64,000 nucleotides of DNA from positions 700,787 to 764,786 of the forward strand of contig NC_030986.1 in NCBI RefSeq assembly GCF_000149955.1. The letters are read 5' to 3'. Below are positions 43,455 through 54,918 of this stretch, in pieces. The number at the start of each line of letters is the position of its first letter. Position 1 is the stretch's first letter. The notes below the pieces were generated by a model, which saw only the letters and a program-made list of their open reading frames with translations, was not told the origin of the DNA and did not search any database. Made by a program: the position numbers and the translations under genes. Source of the stretch: Fusarium oxysporum f. sp. lycopersici 4287. Its lineage: Eukaryota > Ascomycota > Sordariomycetes > Hypocreales > Nectriaceae.

Positions 43455-44314
43455 ATGCCTGGTGGAAAGGGAAAGTCTTCTGGCGGAAAGAGCTCCGGCG
43501 GCAAGACGAGCGCTGCTGAGGGCACCAAGAAGCAGCAGAGTCACTCTGCTCGTGCTGGTCTTCAGGTGAGTCTCAACTTGAGAGGTAGAAGAGGAGGATA
43601 GACTTGCTTTATCGACCGATTTGCACACATTCCATGTCCCGCATCCCACATATTTCAAGTTTCACGATCCGTTCCCGACGCGTCGAGCATCTCCGCACGA
43701 CGAGAAAATCTTTTCAAATTGACATCGCATCCTCCATTTGGCCCTTGTCGCGCGTTTGAGCTGATGCGACGGTTCGGCAACTGGTCACCGATATTCTGGG
43801 GCAGCTGTCGACGATGTTTGTATGCATGTTGAGTTGGAACGGGACATGAGGGAATGCGCAAACAAAGACGGCTCGGGAAACATTTCTATCAAGGATTGCC
43901 GGTTTCGTTTAAACTCGTACTAACGTGGTATTTCACAGTTCCCTTGCGGTCGTGTCAAGCGTTTCCTCAAGCAGAACACCCAGCAGAAGATGCGTGTGGG
44001 AGCCAAGGCTGCCGTGTACGTTACAGCTGTTCTGGAGTACCTGACTGCCGAAGTCCTCGAGTTGGCAGGCGTAAGTTCATGAGTCATTGTTGCTGCCTGA
44101 TATTGACGCTGACATTTCATCACAGAACGCTGCAAAGGATCTCAAGGTGAAGCGTATCACGCCCCGCCACCTCCAGCTTGCCATTCGTGGTGACGAAGAG
44201 CTCGACACTCTGATCCGTGCGACAATCGCCTACGGTGGTGTCCTGCCACACATCAACCGCGCCCTGCTGCTCAAAGTTGAGCAGAAGAAGAAGGCCAAGG
44301 CACTTGAAGGCTAG
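43455..44314 (+). CDS. htz1: Histone variant H2A.Z
   Basis: Nucleosomal H2A.Z, deposited by SWR1-type remodellers at promoters. Exons 43455-43565, 43939-44070 and 44126-44314 give 143 residues: a Gly/Lys/Ser-rich acetylatable tail ([17 protein letters not shown]), then [59 protein letters not shown] and [20 protein letters not shown]. The H2A.Z-type features are the [26 protein letters not shown] helix with Thr rather than the canonical H2A sequence, and the extended acidic patch with DEELD. The stop follows KAKALEG. Intron 1 is unusually long for the window (373 nt) and separates the tail from the histone fold; intron 2 is 55 nt. Stop-adjacent sequence lacks an obvious histone stem-loop, as expected for a polyadenylated variant histone. 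Confidence 0.97.
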
Positions 44315-44964
44315 AGACGTATCGTTTAAGGCTCTATTTTGCTTTTATTCTTTGGGACTTGCGGTAAACCGGTATATGGGATGGTAATGCAGAAATTCTT
44401 GAATTCGAATTCGATGGGGGCGTCGCGTCGAGATATGAGCGGACGTCCGCACGACCACAGCTTGGATAGCTGAGGGCGCCTGCGCTTTCAAAGGGCACAC
44501 GACGAGCTCTCGGGTCGGCTCTAGAAGCCGATACCCGATGACGAGAGGGTTCACGTTATGACGAAATGCCCTGTGCTAATTGGACTTGCGCGAGCTGTGT
44601 ACAACAGTTGTGTTTTCACCTTGGTGTCTGGTCTGGTATGAGATGCGACACGGAACCGCTGTGCTGATGGACTGGATTAGGTAGACACGGAAATACGAGT
44701 TCCTGTTTAGTCATCGAAAGTCCAATGTTAAAACGAGTGTGGTTTGTTATGATCTGTTGTTTGTCTTAGGAATGTGGATTAATGAAGTTATCATGTTTGC
44801 TCAAATGATGTTTATCTAGTAAGATCCGCTCACTCAAAACATTTCCCTATTGCATGATCTTTGCTATCATTTCCATTATCTCATATCCCCTGAATATCTG
44901 TCCCATACCAGCCCTCGCCGTCAACCACTTCTCTTCTATTCATCACCCCTCAATGTTTTCCTTG
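44315..44964. other. Convergent 3' region
   Basis: About 650 bases between H2A.Z and a convergent minus-strand gene. Contains their 3' untranslated regions; no additional feature recognised. Confidence 0.4.
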
Positions 44965-45843
44965 CTATTTAGCTAGACTCGCCAGAGTTGAAGCATACCA
45001 AGCATCAACATCCCTCTTGTACGCCGCGAATATCACATCCTCATCGTCAACGTCTTCAGGACTTGTTATCTCCTGATCGAATCCTGGTAAAAGCTCACAA
45101 AGGGGCATCTTACCTGCATTTCCCTTATCATCGCCATACCGTGGGGGGTGCACCTTGCCTCCTGTGGCTTTCCGGGATCCCTTCCTAGATGCTTCATAAC
45201 GCTCTGTTTGACACTGACTGGGATAATCACAGTCCAGTTCACAGTTATGCTTCCTTTTAAGCATGCGCTCCAGCCTTTCCTCCGTGAAATAAGTGCGTGT
45301 TTCGACCTCAAACTTATATCTCTCCGCTCGGCGCGGTGCACTACCCTTGCCGTCAAAATTGCGTTTGATGCGGCTCTCCCATCTCTCAGGCCTAGCTTCA
45401 TACTCTGAGCCAAAGCGTTTCCAGTCGTTGTATTGACCCCAGAACTCGTAGTCGTAGTTATAAGCTGACGGGGATGGTCGTTTTGAGTATGTACGGTTTG
45501 TGGGAGACTTTCTAGTCTTTGTAGCAGATTTGCCATCTGGACTACTGCCTGAGAGGGGAGACTTTCGATACTTTCTAGTAGGTTCGCCGTCTGGGCTATT
45601 GCCCGAGAGGTACATGTAAGGGGGTTTATCGTTGTATGAAGGACACCTAATACAGCGGCTTGTGACGGAGATCTTGTACTTCCGCCCGCATTCGTGACAT
45701 CGCCATACACAGGGTTCGGGTGTTCCTGGAGGGGGATCCTTGGGGGGAATACAGTTGCGGGTAAACATTCGAGTGGGTTGCTTATCCAAGAGGTTAATTA
45801 TTGTTTCCATGTCTGGATGCAAGACGTGCGGATTTGAAGGCAT
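44965..45843 (-). CDS. Zinc-ribbon-like hypothetical protein
   Basis: An intronless 292-residue basic protein. Residues 45-67 carry CVWRCHECGRKYKISVTSRC with C49-X2-C52 and C64-X2-C67, the spacing of a small zinc ribbon. An imperfect tandem duplication follows at about 79-114 (LSGNSPDGEPTRKYRKSP and LSGSSPDGKSATKTRKSP). The centre is rich in Arg/Tyr/Trp, a second Cys group sits at about 201-213 (NCELDCDYPSQCQ), and the C-terminus is acidic (PEDVDDEDVIF). It resembles the many fast-evolving zinc-ribbon proteins of Fusarium-like fungi, with no known function. Possibly nuclear or nucleic-acid-binding, judging only from the ribbon and charge. Confidence 0.68.
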   Translation of the reverse strand: MPSNPHVLHPDMETIINLLDKQPTRMFTRNCIPPKDPPPGTPEPCVWRCHECGRKYKISVTSRCIRCPSYNDKPPYMYLSGNSPDGEPTRKYRKSPLSGSSPDGKSATKTRKSPTNRTYSKRPSPSAYNYDYEFWGQYNDWKRFGSEYEARPERWESRIKRNFDGKGSAPRRAERYKFEVETRTYFTEERLERMLKRKHNCELDCDYPSQCQTERYEASRKGSRKATGGKVHPPRYGDDKGNAGKMPLCELLPGFDQEITSPEDVDDEDVIFAAYKRDVDAWYASTLASLAK

Positions 45844-47580
45844 ATTGTCGAAGTTTATTGTGAACGGCTTCGATACTATGCTTTTGAGTTGTAGTGAGCG
45901 AGAATTCTTGATCTCTTGATGCTTGGGATGACACCCAACTTATCTGCAGCATGTCGCATTTATGGTTCACATGAAGTTTGGGGATGAACATTAGGCTTGA
46001 TTGCTGATCAAACAATGAGTACCCAAGGCATCAGTAGATGTTCGTACAATCGAGTTCAAAGGGAGCCGAACATATAGATCTCGACAAAGCTGCCTGGGGG
46101 AAGATTGCCTTTGTCTTTGTTCGGCAAATGGGACCAGAGCGGTCGTGAAAGAGACCTATGTGAACAGCAGCCATTCCTTGGACACCCGAACAACAGGTAC
46201 AATAGGATATCAAAGATCACGAGTTGTCCACAGTGTGCTTTTATTCGTGTTGTTCGATTTGTGGTGTCTTGGTTCCTGTGTCAATCTTAAGAGGACTTCC
46301 GGAGCTGTTGCAATGACACAGAGACACTTGATTCAAATATGAAGCATTCGAGGGCTACATGATATGATATAATACTTCAAACCAGTATTTGGAAACGAGA
46401 TTGATTGTAGTCGAGGCTCTCATTGACATGTCTGAAGGTTGCCCTGATGGTCAAGGGAAAACATCACTTCAAGCATAAGGCCCGGTAATCGATTAATTCA
46501 TTAAAACCACTTCTATTGGCTCAATCTCTGGGTTGATTTCTTTCATAGTCAGCAATGCGACGACATCTGTCTTGCTTTACTCAACCAGCCAATGCCTCAG
46601 AGCTGCACCCTTTGAATCCATCACTGAGACTTGACACTCCGTATTATCTCAATCACACGGCTCACAATTGAAGCAATGTTAGTTACCAGTGTTTTCAGTG
46701 CATCTAACAAACGCTATAGTCTTGGGATAAGTCGCATATTACTGATTATAAGCGATTGCCTCCTCGGGAGTTGTCCGTAGCAACCGATCTACTAAGCTTT
46801 TATCAGTGATAGGGTATCTCGCGTCACCAGCTTGAATTACCTCAAGCCATTTTACTTAGTATAATCATGGACCGATTACTCATTGAGAACCATGAAGCTT
46901 TGGAGATTTCTATGCTGCCATGATAGACTGACCATCTTGGCTCTGGCTTCTTGACGTGGCCAAGCCTGTGACGCCTCCATGACTCTAGCACGCCATCAAG
47001 GCGTTAATATGCCCATGACTTGATCTTTTTGTTTCTCTTGGGTTCTCAAGTGGTCATAACCTCTTTCCATGTACGGCAGCTCTTCTGGCCGAGTGGCAAC
47101 ATCATATCCTGCGGCTCCGGTTGCGCCTCATGCATATATGTGTACGATTTTGGAGGGGTAGTGTTATGGCATGATCACATCCCGTGGCCATTTTGAGAAC
47201 TTGGCTTACTACTAATACACGTTTCTGGATTGTTCTGGGAAAATGATGTTATAGTGAGTCTTTTCGAAACGCAAGACGTTACCTTCAAGGCTTTATATAT
47301 GTGCGGGGTGTATAAATAGACTTCGATACTTGATAGGTATAAGCATCATCTACTGGCTAAAAAGACAAACTTTCGTACTCCGGACTCGATCTCACTTTTG
47401 TATAACCGAGCTCTTTAGCATCAAGATTGTATAAATCAAAGCAAGTGGAATGAGAAGAGGGTAACACAGGAACCATACTACTCTACTATGGCACTTAACC
47501 ATAGCTTCGTTTGTTCTGTCTCGATGTAGCTTGTTTATATAAAGTCACTCCTCAAAGTGACAGAAAAGTCTTCAAAGCTT
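45844..47580. other. Gene-free region
   Basis: About 1.7 kb with short open frames only. It includes an ACTCCGTA word (46636-46643). No RNA gene, repeat or coding-like frame was supported. Confidence 0.4.
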
Positions 47581-47997
47581 CTATGATACGACATTCCGAT
47601 TTCGGTTCATATGTGCCTTTTTAAGACAATAAAAAAGTTTATTGCCATCAGAAGCAATTAGTACAACAGACATGACTTTTATTACGAACCTGGATGGTGT
47701 ACATAGGTTGCCATCAAACTTTACTCTGACGACTTTGTTGTAGAAGCCTGAGAGTGCATAGACTTTCACGAACTCTTTATTTCCTAATTGGTCATGCTTT
47801 CTCGGTGTAAGTCATTGACACTCAGATTGCGTGACTACCTCGAAACTCACAATACCAACTCCAACCTCATAATCGTGTTCAGGCACGTAAACTGAAGGGG
47901 CTCTGCCCTGGATTTGAGTTGAGGAGAACATCTCTTCGTGTATATAAGGACGAGATCCTCCCACTTGGAACGTGACTCTTTTCTCTTCCTCATGCAT
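47581..47997 (-). CDS. Possible small split gene
   Basis: Two adjacent minus-strand frames read as protein-like: an N-terminal part from 47997 (MHEEEKRVTFQVGGSRPYI, then YVPEHDYEVGVG) and a C-terminal part ending at 47581 (VYALSGFYNKVVRVKFDG, then VMSVVLIASDGNKLFYCL). They can be joined by an intron in the region 47780-47855, either GTATTG...CAATTAG or GTGAGT...AAAGAG; I cannot decide between them. Both keep frame. The product would be about 110 residues. No family recognised. Confidence 0.3.
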
Positions 47998-50900
47998 GTT
48001 TTGATGTCGTGTTTGTTATCGACTTTCTTCCCTTCTTTTATTCATTAAATTCTGTACACTCATTCACTTATACATTTGTTTATCATATATGCCGGTTGCT
48101 ACACATACAGTACGCAAACTACGGCTATAATTTATTCGTTACACTCATCATGAGATCCGGGTTATCTATCTTGGCACATTTACATATGCCGTTTACCTTT
48201 TGAGATGACGAGACTGTATCATGTTTTTTCGGGGAAGCTTTTCTGCTTCGGCTATGTCATATCGACGGAGTACAGTGTCCCAGTGGATTGAGGTACCGCG
48301 CCAGCAAACGACGAATCGTACGGTACACGGACAGCGTCAATTAATCATCCTCCCTCTTATTAGTCCACTTGCCGAGGTTCCGGATGTGAATCTCTCTTTG
48401 ATTTTATGCGGCATCATGGATCATGATATGCAATCAACAGAAAGTAAAAGAGACGCCGGCAAAGAGAGAAAATGAAAACTAAAAAGAAAAGAAAGAAAAA
48501 CAGAAAAAAAAGAAGAAAAGAGAAGGAAAAAAGCGACAAGCCAATCTTCTATCGTTCTGTCAGGAGTATTGCTCTTGGCACAAACAAAAGTCACGCAGCT
48601 CAAACCAACACAGGGATGACCTCGTCTCTCTGCCTTCTTACATGCTCGGAGCATATATCGCTTGCCGGGGGCGTTTTCGTCGGAGTTCTCGTCGAGGGCA
48701 TTTCGGCACAGTCGCCAGAACTCATGAGTGGCAGGTCGGGACTCGACAAGGCAGAACATGAAGAAGGTTTTCCATCTCGCCATAAAGGAGCTGAACGTCG
48801 TTTGAGTGTCTCCCACCAGATGTTTGAAGCCTGTGGAGAGACGATGACGGCTGAAAGTCGACGTGCCGGGCACTGCTTGTTGCTTTGCTACGACTGATAC
48901 TTCGACTCTTGCCGAGACTCACAGTGCGGTCAATGCCATCTGCTGGGTTCCGCGTCGCTGCTCAGGGCTGCAGGAGCGGGAGACTGATCGGCCATCGTAC
49001 GATGATATTCTGACTTTTTTGATTTGTCAGATGTCTTCGGGATCTCCGCAAGGGGTTTGAGACCTGACGGGATGGTACGGCTGCTGAGCGCTTGATGCAT
49101 TGTCACGACCGACACTCCGACTGCGACTAAGAAGATTGGCGGGGAATATCATCAGGAGACTCGAACGAGTTGAGATTTGGCTTACTTGATAGCCAACTCT
49201 CTTAAGAGGATCCCGGTGTTGTTTCAACAGTTACGAAAAACAAAAGCACAATAACCCCCAGGGGTACCAAAAAAAAAAAAAAACACGAAAAACGGTTTGG
49301 TGGCAAATCGGTGTCATCAGTTCTTATATTTCTTTTTGATACCCCCTGGACTGGCTGTCACAACCGGTGAAGCTATTTCATCACAGTTCTATGGATCTGT
49401 GTCACTTTCAGGGAGTGACCCAAGGCTTGTGAGCTGTGAGTGAGTCCCTATGTCTTTGGTCATGAACATTTCATACGGCCATTCATGTTGGGTAATACAA
49501 GACCTGGTTCCGACGAGTTGTTACGGCATGCTATGCATCGCGCGTAGCACCATCTTGAACTGGTCTTTTACTTGAGCCTCTCTTCAAAGTTATCTTTGGC
49601 GCTTGAGGAGGATTTTACAGCTCCCTCTAGGGGCCACCCAAAGCAGAGTGCAGCACAATCTGTCGTCCTTCAAACATCCCAGGTACCTCCCTGACGTTTG
49701 TTGAAGCTTCAGATACCTCCTCTCGCTTGGTAACTTGAAGTGGTTCGAGAAAGAAAAGACTGAATGAGTCTTAATAAAAGATTTAAAAAAAAAAAAAAAA
49801 AAAGAAAAGAAAAGGCTGCCAATTGACCTTGCCCAGTGGGCCTTAGGCTTAGAGAAACATGCCTTTGGGGGGATAGGGTTACAAGACTCTGTCCTGACTG
49901 CGTATGGTCTTTGATGCTCCTTACGGCGAGGTCTGCCGGAGAAGTATCTTCGGCCTGTGAAAGCTGGAATTTGGACATGATGATCATTATAGAGTCAGGG
50001 TTATGTTATGATGGAGCTCATGTTTTCTGCCTCCATCCCGAGCACTACGCAGCTGCAATTACTGGTTGCAGTTGAGGGCGATGAGGGAAGTGCATGGTTC
50101 GCCGTTGGTGATTTGCTTTGCATGCAGATGAGTTATCGAGATTGTACGAACCTGATTTACATGTTTGGGATACAAGGACTGTCTGTGCCTAGGAACAGAT
50201 GTATCATTGTTTTACTACCATTCGTCAGGCATATTTGGTGGATTTACTTTGCTTGGATGGCGAACGGCACCTGCGCCCTCGATCATCTTGCGTGTTATGC
50301 AACGTTATAAAATAACACAAAAAGCCTGCGGTTAGTCTAGTAAATATACTGCAACCGTACATAAAAACAAGCGAAGCCATCGTGATGAGGTATCTGTGCT
50401 TGAAACAGTTGGTATTTGTTTAGGGCTTTAATTCGTAAAATGATGTCCCTGGCGTAAGGAATGGCCTTGGAGGAAAGATTCAAGCCTGTTTCGTGTGAAG
50501 CTATTCACCTAACCCATAGTTCACGCTGCATAATCGTGTTCACTATCCTCTGATATAGGTAACTGATTCAGTGTTGGTAAGGTCATGGGGCCATAACGGA
50601 TCATTCTACGGCAGATTGTGATGTTTCGCGGTATGATACATATGCTAAACCTCAGCTCTATGGCTTGTAAGTTATCATCAAAATGTTAAGCCCTGAGAGG
50701 TGGAAAGACTACTGCGTTCTGAGCCGATAAAGCTAAGTTTGATAATGGGTTTTCAAACTAATTACACGTAATTTTTTGAAGCCTTTCAGAATTATTAATT
50801 TTATTTCTGATCTCTGCCTCATGATGATAATTGGCAGAACATGTACTTGGTGTGCTTGTGTAGGTACAGCTTCATCATATGAGTGGCTGTTGGCAAACCT

Positions 50901-51381
50901 TAGTGGTAGACTTCACCACAAACCCACCAAATAGATTCAGAAAAATTCGAATGGCCGAGAATTTTGTTCCAATATTCCCATATTAAATGACAGAAACCTC
51001 CGTTGTCCCTTTCCATAACCTGGCTTACAACTTCGTGATAACAGCCACAAACCCCTGAACTGTGGCTAGAATACTGTGGCGCTCAACCTGACACATGCGA
51101 GACATTACGTAGCTGAATGGCCCAATGAGCTTGCAATCGCGTCGTGTCCTTTTTCAGCCAAAGCTCAGTTTCAAGATTCATGATTCTCCCAAGCTCCCTT
51201 GTCAATCCCTCGAGCCATCACCATCCAACATTCGTCCCGAACGATCCTCAATTGTATCCGTACTCACCCGCCTTCGACAGGTTGTCGCTCGCTTCCCACT
51301 CGCTGCGCTTCTAGCAGCTATATTGCAACTTCTTCCAACTTCTTATCTTAGCTTTGCGACACCACCACAACTACCGCAATC
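47998..51381. other. Long gene-poor region
   Basis: About 3.4 kb before the KDEL receptor gene. It contains a polypurine patch (48460-48545), two A-runs (about 49269-49283 and 49782-49802) and ordinary promoter sequence near 51.2-51.38 kb. Minus-strand frames around 48.7-49.2 kb (for example VQLLYGEMENLLHVLPC) are suggestive but could not be assembled into a gene. Confidence 0.4.
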
Positions 51382-52191
51382 ATGCCTTTGAACGTTTTCC
51401 GAGTCGCTGGTACGTTTTCGACAATGCGGAATCGACGGGTTTTTGAGCTATTTGCTGACCTATAACACAGCGGATTTCTCGCATCTCGGCTCCATTTTCA
51501 TCTTGCTTCACAAGATGGTGCAGCTTAACGTTGGTCCTCCCTTGTCAGACACTATGGATCAACTATACTAACCGACCTCAGAGCTGCTCGGGTATCTCCT
51601 TCAAGTCGCAGACACTCTACATGCTTGTCTACATCACCCGCTATCTTGGTACGACTCCCGTCAATAGAACCTAGCAGCGCATTCTAACCTACTCAAGATC
51701 TCTTCAAAACCGATAGCATCTACAACTTCATCTTCAAGATCATGTTCCTTGGCTCCCAAGGTTACATCATCTACCTCATGACCAACGCCTACAAGCCTAC
51801 CAACGATCCCAATGTCGACACCTTCCGAGTACAGTACCTCCTCGCTGGAGCTGCTGTCCTCGCCATCGTCTTCCCCTATCACTACACCATCTCCGAGATT
51901 CTGTGGGCCTTCTCCATCTGGCTCGAGTCTGTAGCTATTCTTCCTCAGCTCTTCATGCTCCAGCGCACCGGCGAGGCCGAGACCATCACCACCCATTATC
52001 TCTTCGCTCTCGGCAGCTACCGCGCTCTGTACATCCCCAACTGGATCTACCGATACTTCGCCGAGACTAACCACAAGGTCGACACCATCGCTATCGTTGC
52101 TGGTATCGTCCAGACCGTTCTGTACAGCGACTTCTTCTACATCTACTACACCAAGGTCATGAAGGGCAAAAAGTTCAAGCTCCCCGTCTAA
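51382..52191 (+). CDS. ERD2: ER lumen protein retention receptor (KDEL receptor)
   Basis: Seven-transmembrane Golgi/ER receptor that retrieves HDEL/KDEL-tagged ER residents in COPI vesicles. Four exons: 51382-51409, 51471-51529, 51582-51648 and 51698-52191, 215 residues. The hallmark [23 protein letters not shown] arises across the exon 2-4 joins, preceded by [19 protein letters not shown]. Later motifs [38 protein letters not shown] and [18 protein letters not shown] fit the family along its length, ending GKKFKLPV, which carries a C-terminal Lys-rich tail. Introns are 61, 52 and 49 nt. The second uses a GTTGGT donor, which is weak, but the protein join requires it. Confidence 0.96.
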
Positions 52192-52798
52192 GCGATCAAC
52201 AAGACACAGAGATACCTGTACGAAGAGAGTACCAAGCTCTCAAAACACGTCTTATACGCTTTGACACTGTAACGATGAAGTAGCCAATAGGCAAGACAAG
52301 ACAAGACCATAGTTTTGGTCACGACAACTCCGGCTTCTGGAGATGCATGCACGGCGTTGGTTTGGGAGGTCAACAAAGGCGGTAATTACAATGGCGTCGC
52401 CGTTTGGCTTGGAGATTTTGGGGAAAAGGGATCCGTTGATTTCACTGCTGTACCAAGTCAAAATAGAGTGTAGTCTATTTGCGTTGAATGCTGTTATTTC
52501 TGTCATTTGTAATGAGCTTAAGGCACTATACACAATGAGGAATGAAAGGGGCATATGAATAATTAGGCAGGGAAATACAACATGAGAAACTGCGAATGCC
52601 GGTTTATGCTTATTTGATTGTGCCTGTTTGGCTTTCTTTAGTCCCTTTAAGCTTCTTGGCATTTTGCGGCTCATGCAAGCTGAACAATTAGACCATGACA
52701 TCGAATCACGTGACAGCACCTCTTAACGCGTCGAGCATCAGTCGCTTTGACTTCAACTTCAACATCTTAATCCACATCGCATCATCAAATCCTTCAAT
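52192..52798. other. Intergenic, tandem genes
   Basis: About 600 bases with the ERD2 3' region and the TAF10 promoter. A 155-codon minus-strand frame (52252-52719) crosses it but lacks protein-like features beyond openness. Confidence 0.4.
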
Positions 52799-53410
52799 AT
52801 GGCTAGTGATGCGCCCGAAAAGCCAGAGCAGACCCCTCCTGCGCCAGAGGCACCCGCTGATGAAGCGCCCGCTCCAGCGATCCCCGATCCTAGATTACCA
52901 AGCCGCAAGGATGTCTCGCTACGAGAGTTCCTGAACAAGATGGACGACTATGCACCGATTGTACGCACCCTAGACTCCTAATTCAACTCATCTAACACCC
53001 TCTAGATTCCCGATGCAGTCACACACTACTACATGACCAAAGCCGGTCTTCCACCACCTCCCCAGACCGATCCACGCCTCGCGCGACTCCTCGCCCTAGC
53101 AACCCAGAAGTTCATCGCGGACATTGCCGCAGATGCATACCAGTACAGCAGAATCCGCGCATCATCAAACACCAACAATCCTATGGGGTCTCTTGGTGCA
53201 GCCGCCGGATTCCCTATTCCTGGTCAGCCAACTGGTCAGCCCGGAAGCAAGGACCAGGCCAAGGGCGCACCACTGGGTATCCAGCGACCGGGCTACGGAG
53301 GTGGTGGACAAGGCGGTAGCCAGAACAGGACTGTTCTGACCATGGAGGATCTCGGTATGGCTGTTGGAGAGTACGGTGTCAACGTGAAGCGTAGCGAGTT
53401 CTACCGCTGA
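52799..53410 (+). CDS. TAF10: TFIID/SAGA subunit TAF10
   Basis: Histone-fold subunit shared by TFIID and SAGA, in the nucleus. Two exons (52799-52960, 53006-53410; 45-nt intron), 188 residues. After an Ala/Pro/Glu-rich N-terminus (1-35), the TAF10 histone fold begins: [34 protein letters not shown], then [20 protein letters not shown] and [11 protein letters not shown] Gly/Pro-rich insertion (about 120-160) is followed by the last helix [20 protein letters not shown]. The insertion between histone-fold helices is a normal fungal variation. The gene is convergent with the mitochondrial ribosomal protein gene, with about 220 bases between stops. Confidence 0.95.
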
Positions 53411-53634
53411 GTACGTATTTGGTTACATGACTGCAAGGCGTTACGGTTTGGCGTTTACGGAAGGATATGGGTCCGTACATGATATCAAACATGAAAACCA
53501 GGAAACTCTTAGCTGGTTACAATAGATCGCCTGAATATGCGAATGGGTCCCTTTGTTGAAATCATTGCTCTAGTGATGTTACATGTAGTCTTTTGTACAT
53601 GGGTATACCCAGATTCCAGTCCCTATTTGATATT

Positions 53635-54060
53635 CTACCTCTTGTCCCAGATATTTGGCTTTCGTGTTCTATAACCCATCAGTGAACCATTCATGTGTCG
53701 GCTTAGACCGAGACTTACGGTGAGAATTCGCCAAGTTTGTGTCCAACCATATCTTCTGTAATGGTCACCTCATGGTAATCCTTTCCATTGTGCACCTCGA
53801 ACTTGAGACCGACAAAGTTGGGCAGAATCGTAGCTGATCGAGCCTGTGTTCGCACAGGAGGCACCTTATCGCTGGATGACTTGGGCCATACAATGGGTAG
53901 GCTATCGCATGTTAGAAAGGTCAGGGTAATCGAATCGATCGTCGGCTTACGGTACCAAGTGCGGCCCTATCAGCAAAATTAGCACCCAACAATATCACAG
54001 CATCGAAATTGACGTACCCTTCCACACTGATCGCTTAAGAAGAACCCGTGTCGCGTGCAT
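53635..54060 (-). CDS. RSM19: Mitochondrial ribosomal protein uS19m
   Basis: Component of the mitochondrial small ribosomal subunit. Four exons on the minus strand: 54018-54060, 53951-53966 (16 nt), 53719-53901 and 53635-53668, giving 91 residues. Joined sequence: [72 protein letters not shown] and [14 protein letters not shown]. The [18 protein letters not shown] and [13 protein letters not shown] motifs are diagnostic of S19. All phases fit (G|GG, CC|C, CC|A). Introns are 51, 49 and 50 nt. Because exons are so short, single-frame ORF lists miss it. Confidence 0.95.
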
Positions 54061-54918
54061 TATCGCTGGCACATGTCGTTCCCTCGAAATTTCAGGCCGG
54101 CATCACCAAGCTTCATGCGACAGATCTAACCGGGGGTTGTTTTTTCCGATCGGTTAGTCCGAGACTTGCAGCACGTGACTACCCCAGCACAGAACGGCTA
54201 CCGGCACCTCTGTGCTTCTCTCACCTGAGGTTTAATATGGGCGTTGTAAACGGAGAAAGAATCCCACCAACGAGATAAAAATGCTTGTTTCAACAAGAGA
54301 TGATCATTTTAATAATTGTACGACAAGTTGCGTCATTGATGCGTTCTACTCCTTATTAGGAGAACTACAAGGAAAAGAAGTCTTTTTCAGAAACTAGTCA
54401 AGTGGCCCTGATAGAGGATGAAAGTTGCTGTCATTAGTCTTGAAATGTCAGCCAAGAGATACTATGCAACTCTACTCCACGAATATCCTCTCAACTTTTC
54501 TTGCTTCGATATGTTCAGTGCCGGCAACGCGGCGTGTTAGTGAAATATCAGGGGCCCTAGCTCCTGTTTCAGCCAAACAAACAGGGAACACCGGCAAATC
54601 AGTTACCACCAAACTGGGTCATGTTCTACACTTCATCTGGAGAAACTATTGAAACGTGCAAATCGACCGAGTCTATTCCTATATGGGCACACGGAGGATC
54701 AATAGTCAGTCTGGGTTGGCCATCGCGGCCCTTGTCGCATCCCGACTTAATGAACATGCTACGAAGGAAGCTATGCGTAGCACCGCAATTTGGGCCCAGA
54801 CTGAATGTGTATATATACTCGCCATGTTTCCTGTATTTCTTGGCTCTGCATGGCTCGTTGATCGATCCTCTTACAATCATTTGAAACAAGAAACGAATAT
54901 CCACTCCTTCTAGCAAAC
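54061..54918. other. Divergent promoter region
   Basis: About 860 bases between uS19m (minus) and the endoglucanase (plus). It has a TATA-like TATATATA at 54810-54817. No gene was found inside. Confidence 0.45.
54810..54817 (+). promoter_or_regulatory. TATA box of the endoglucanase gene
   Basis: TATATATA lies about 100 bases upstream of the ATG at 54919, a common arrangement for strongly inducible secreted cellulases. Regulation by cellulase regulators such as Xyr1/CreA is family knowledge; I did not identify confident binding sites. Confidence 0.4.

Noticed and set aside
52252..52719. 155-codon minus-strand frame between ERD2 and TAF10
   Set aside because: Covers the 3' region and promoter of two well-defined genes; no conserved motif, and no promoter room on its own strand.
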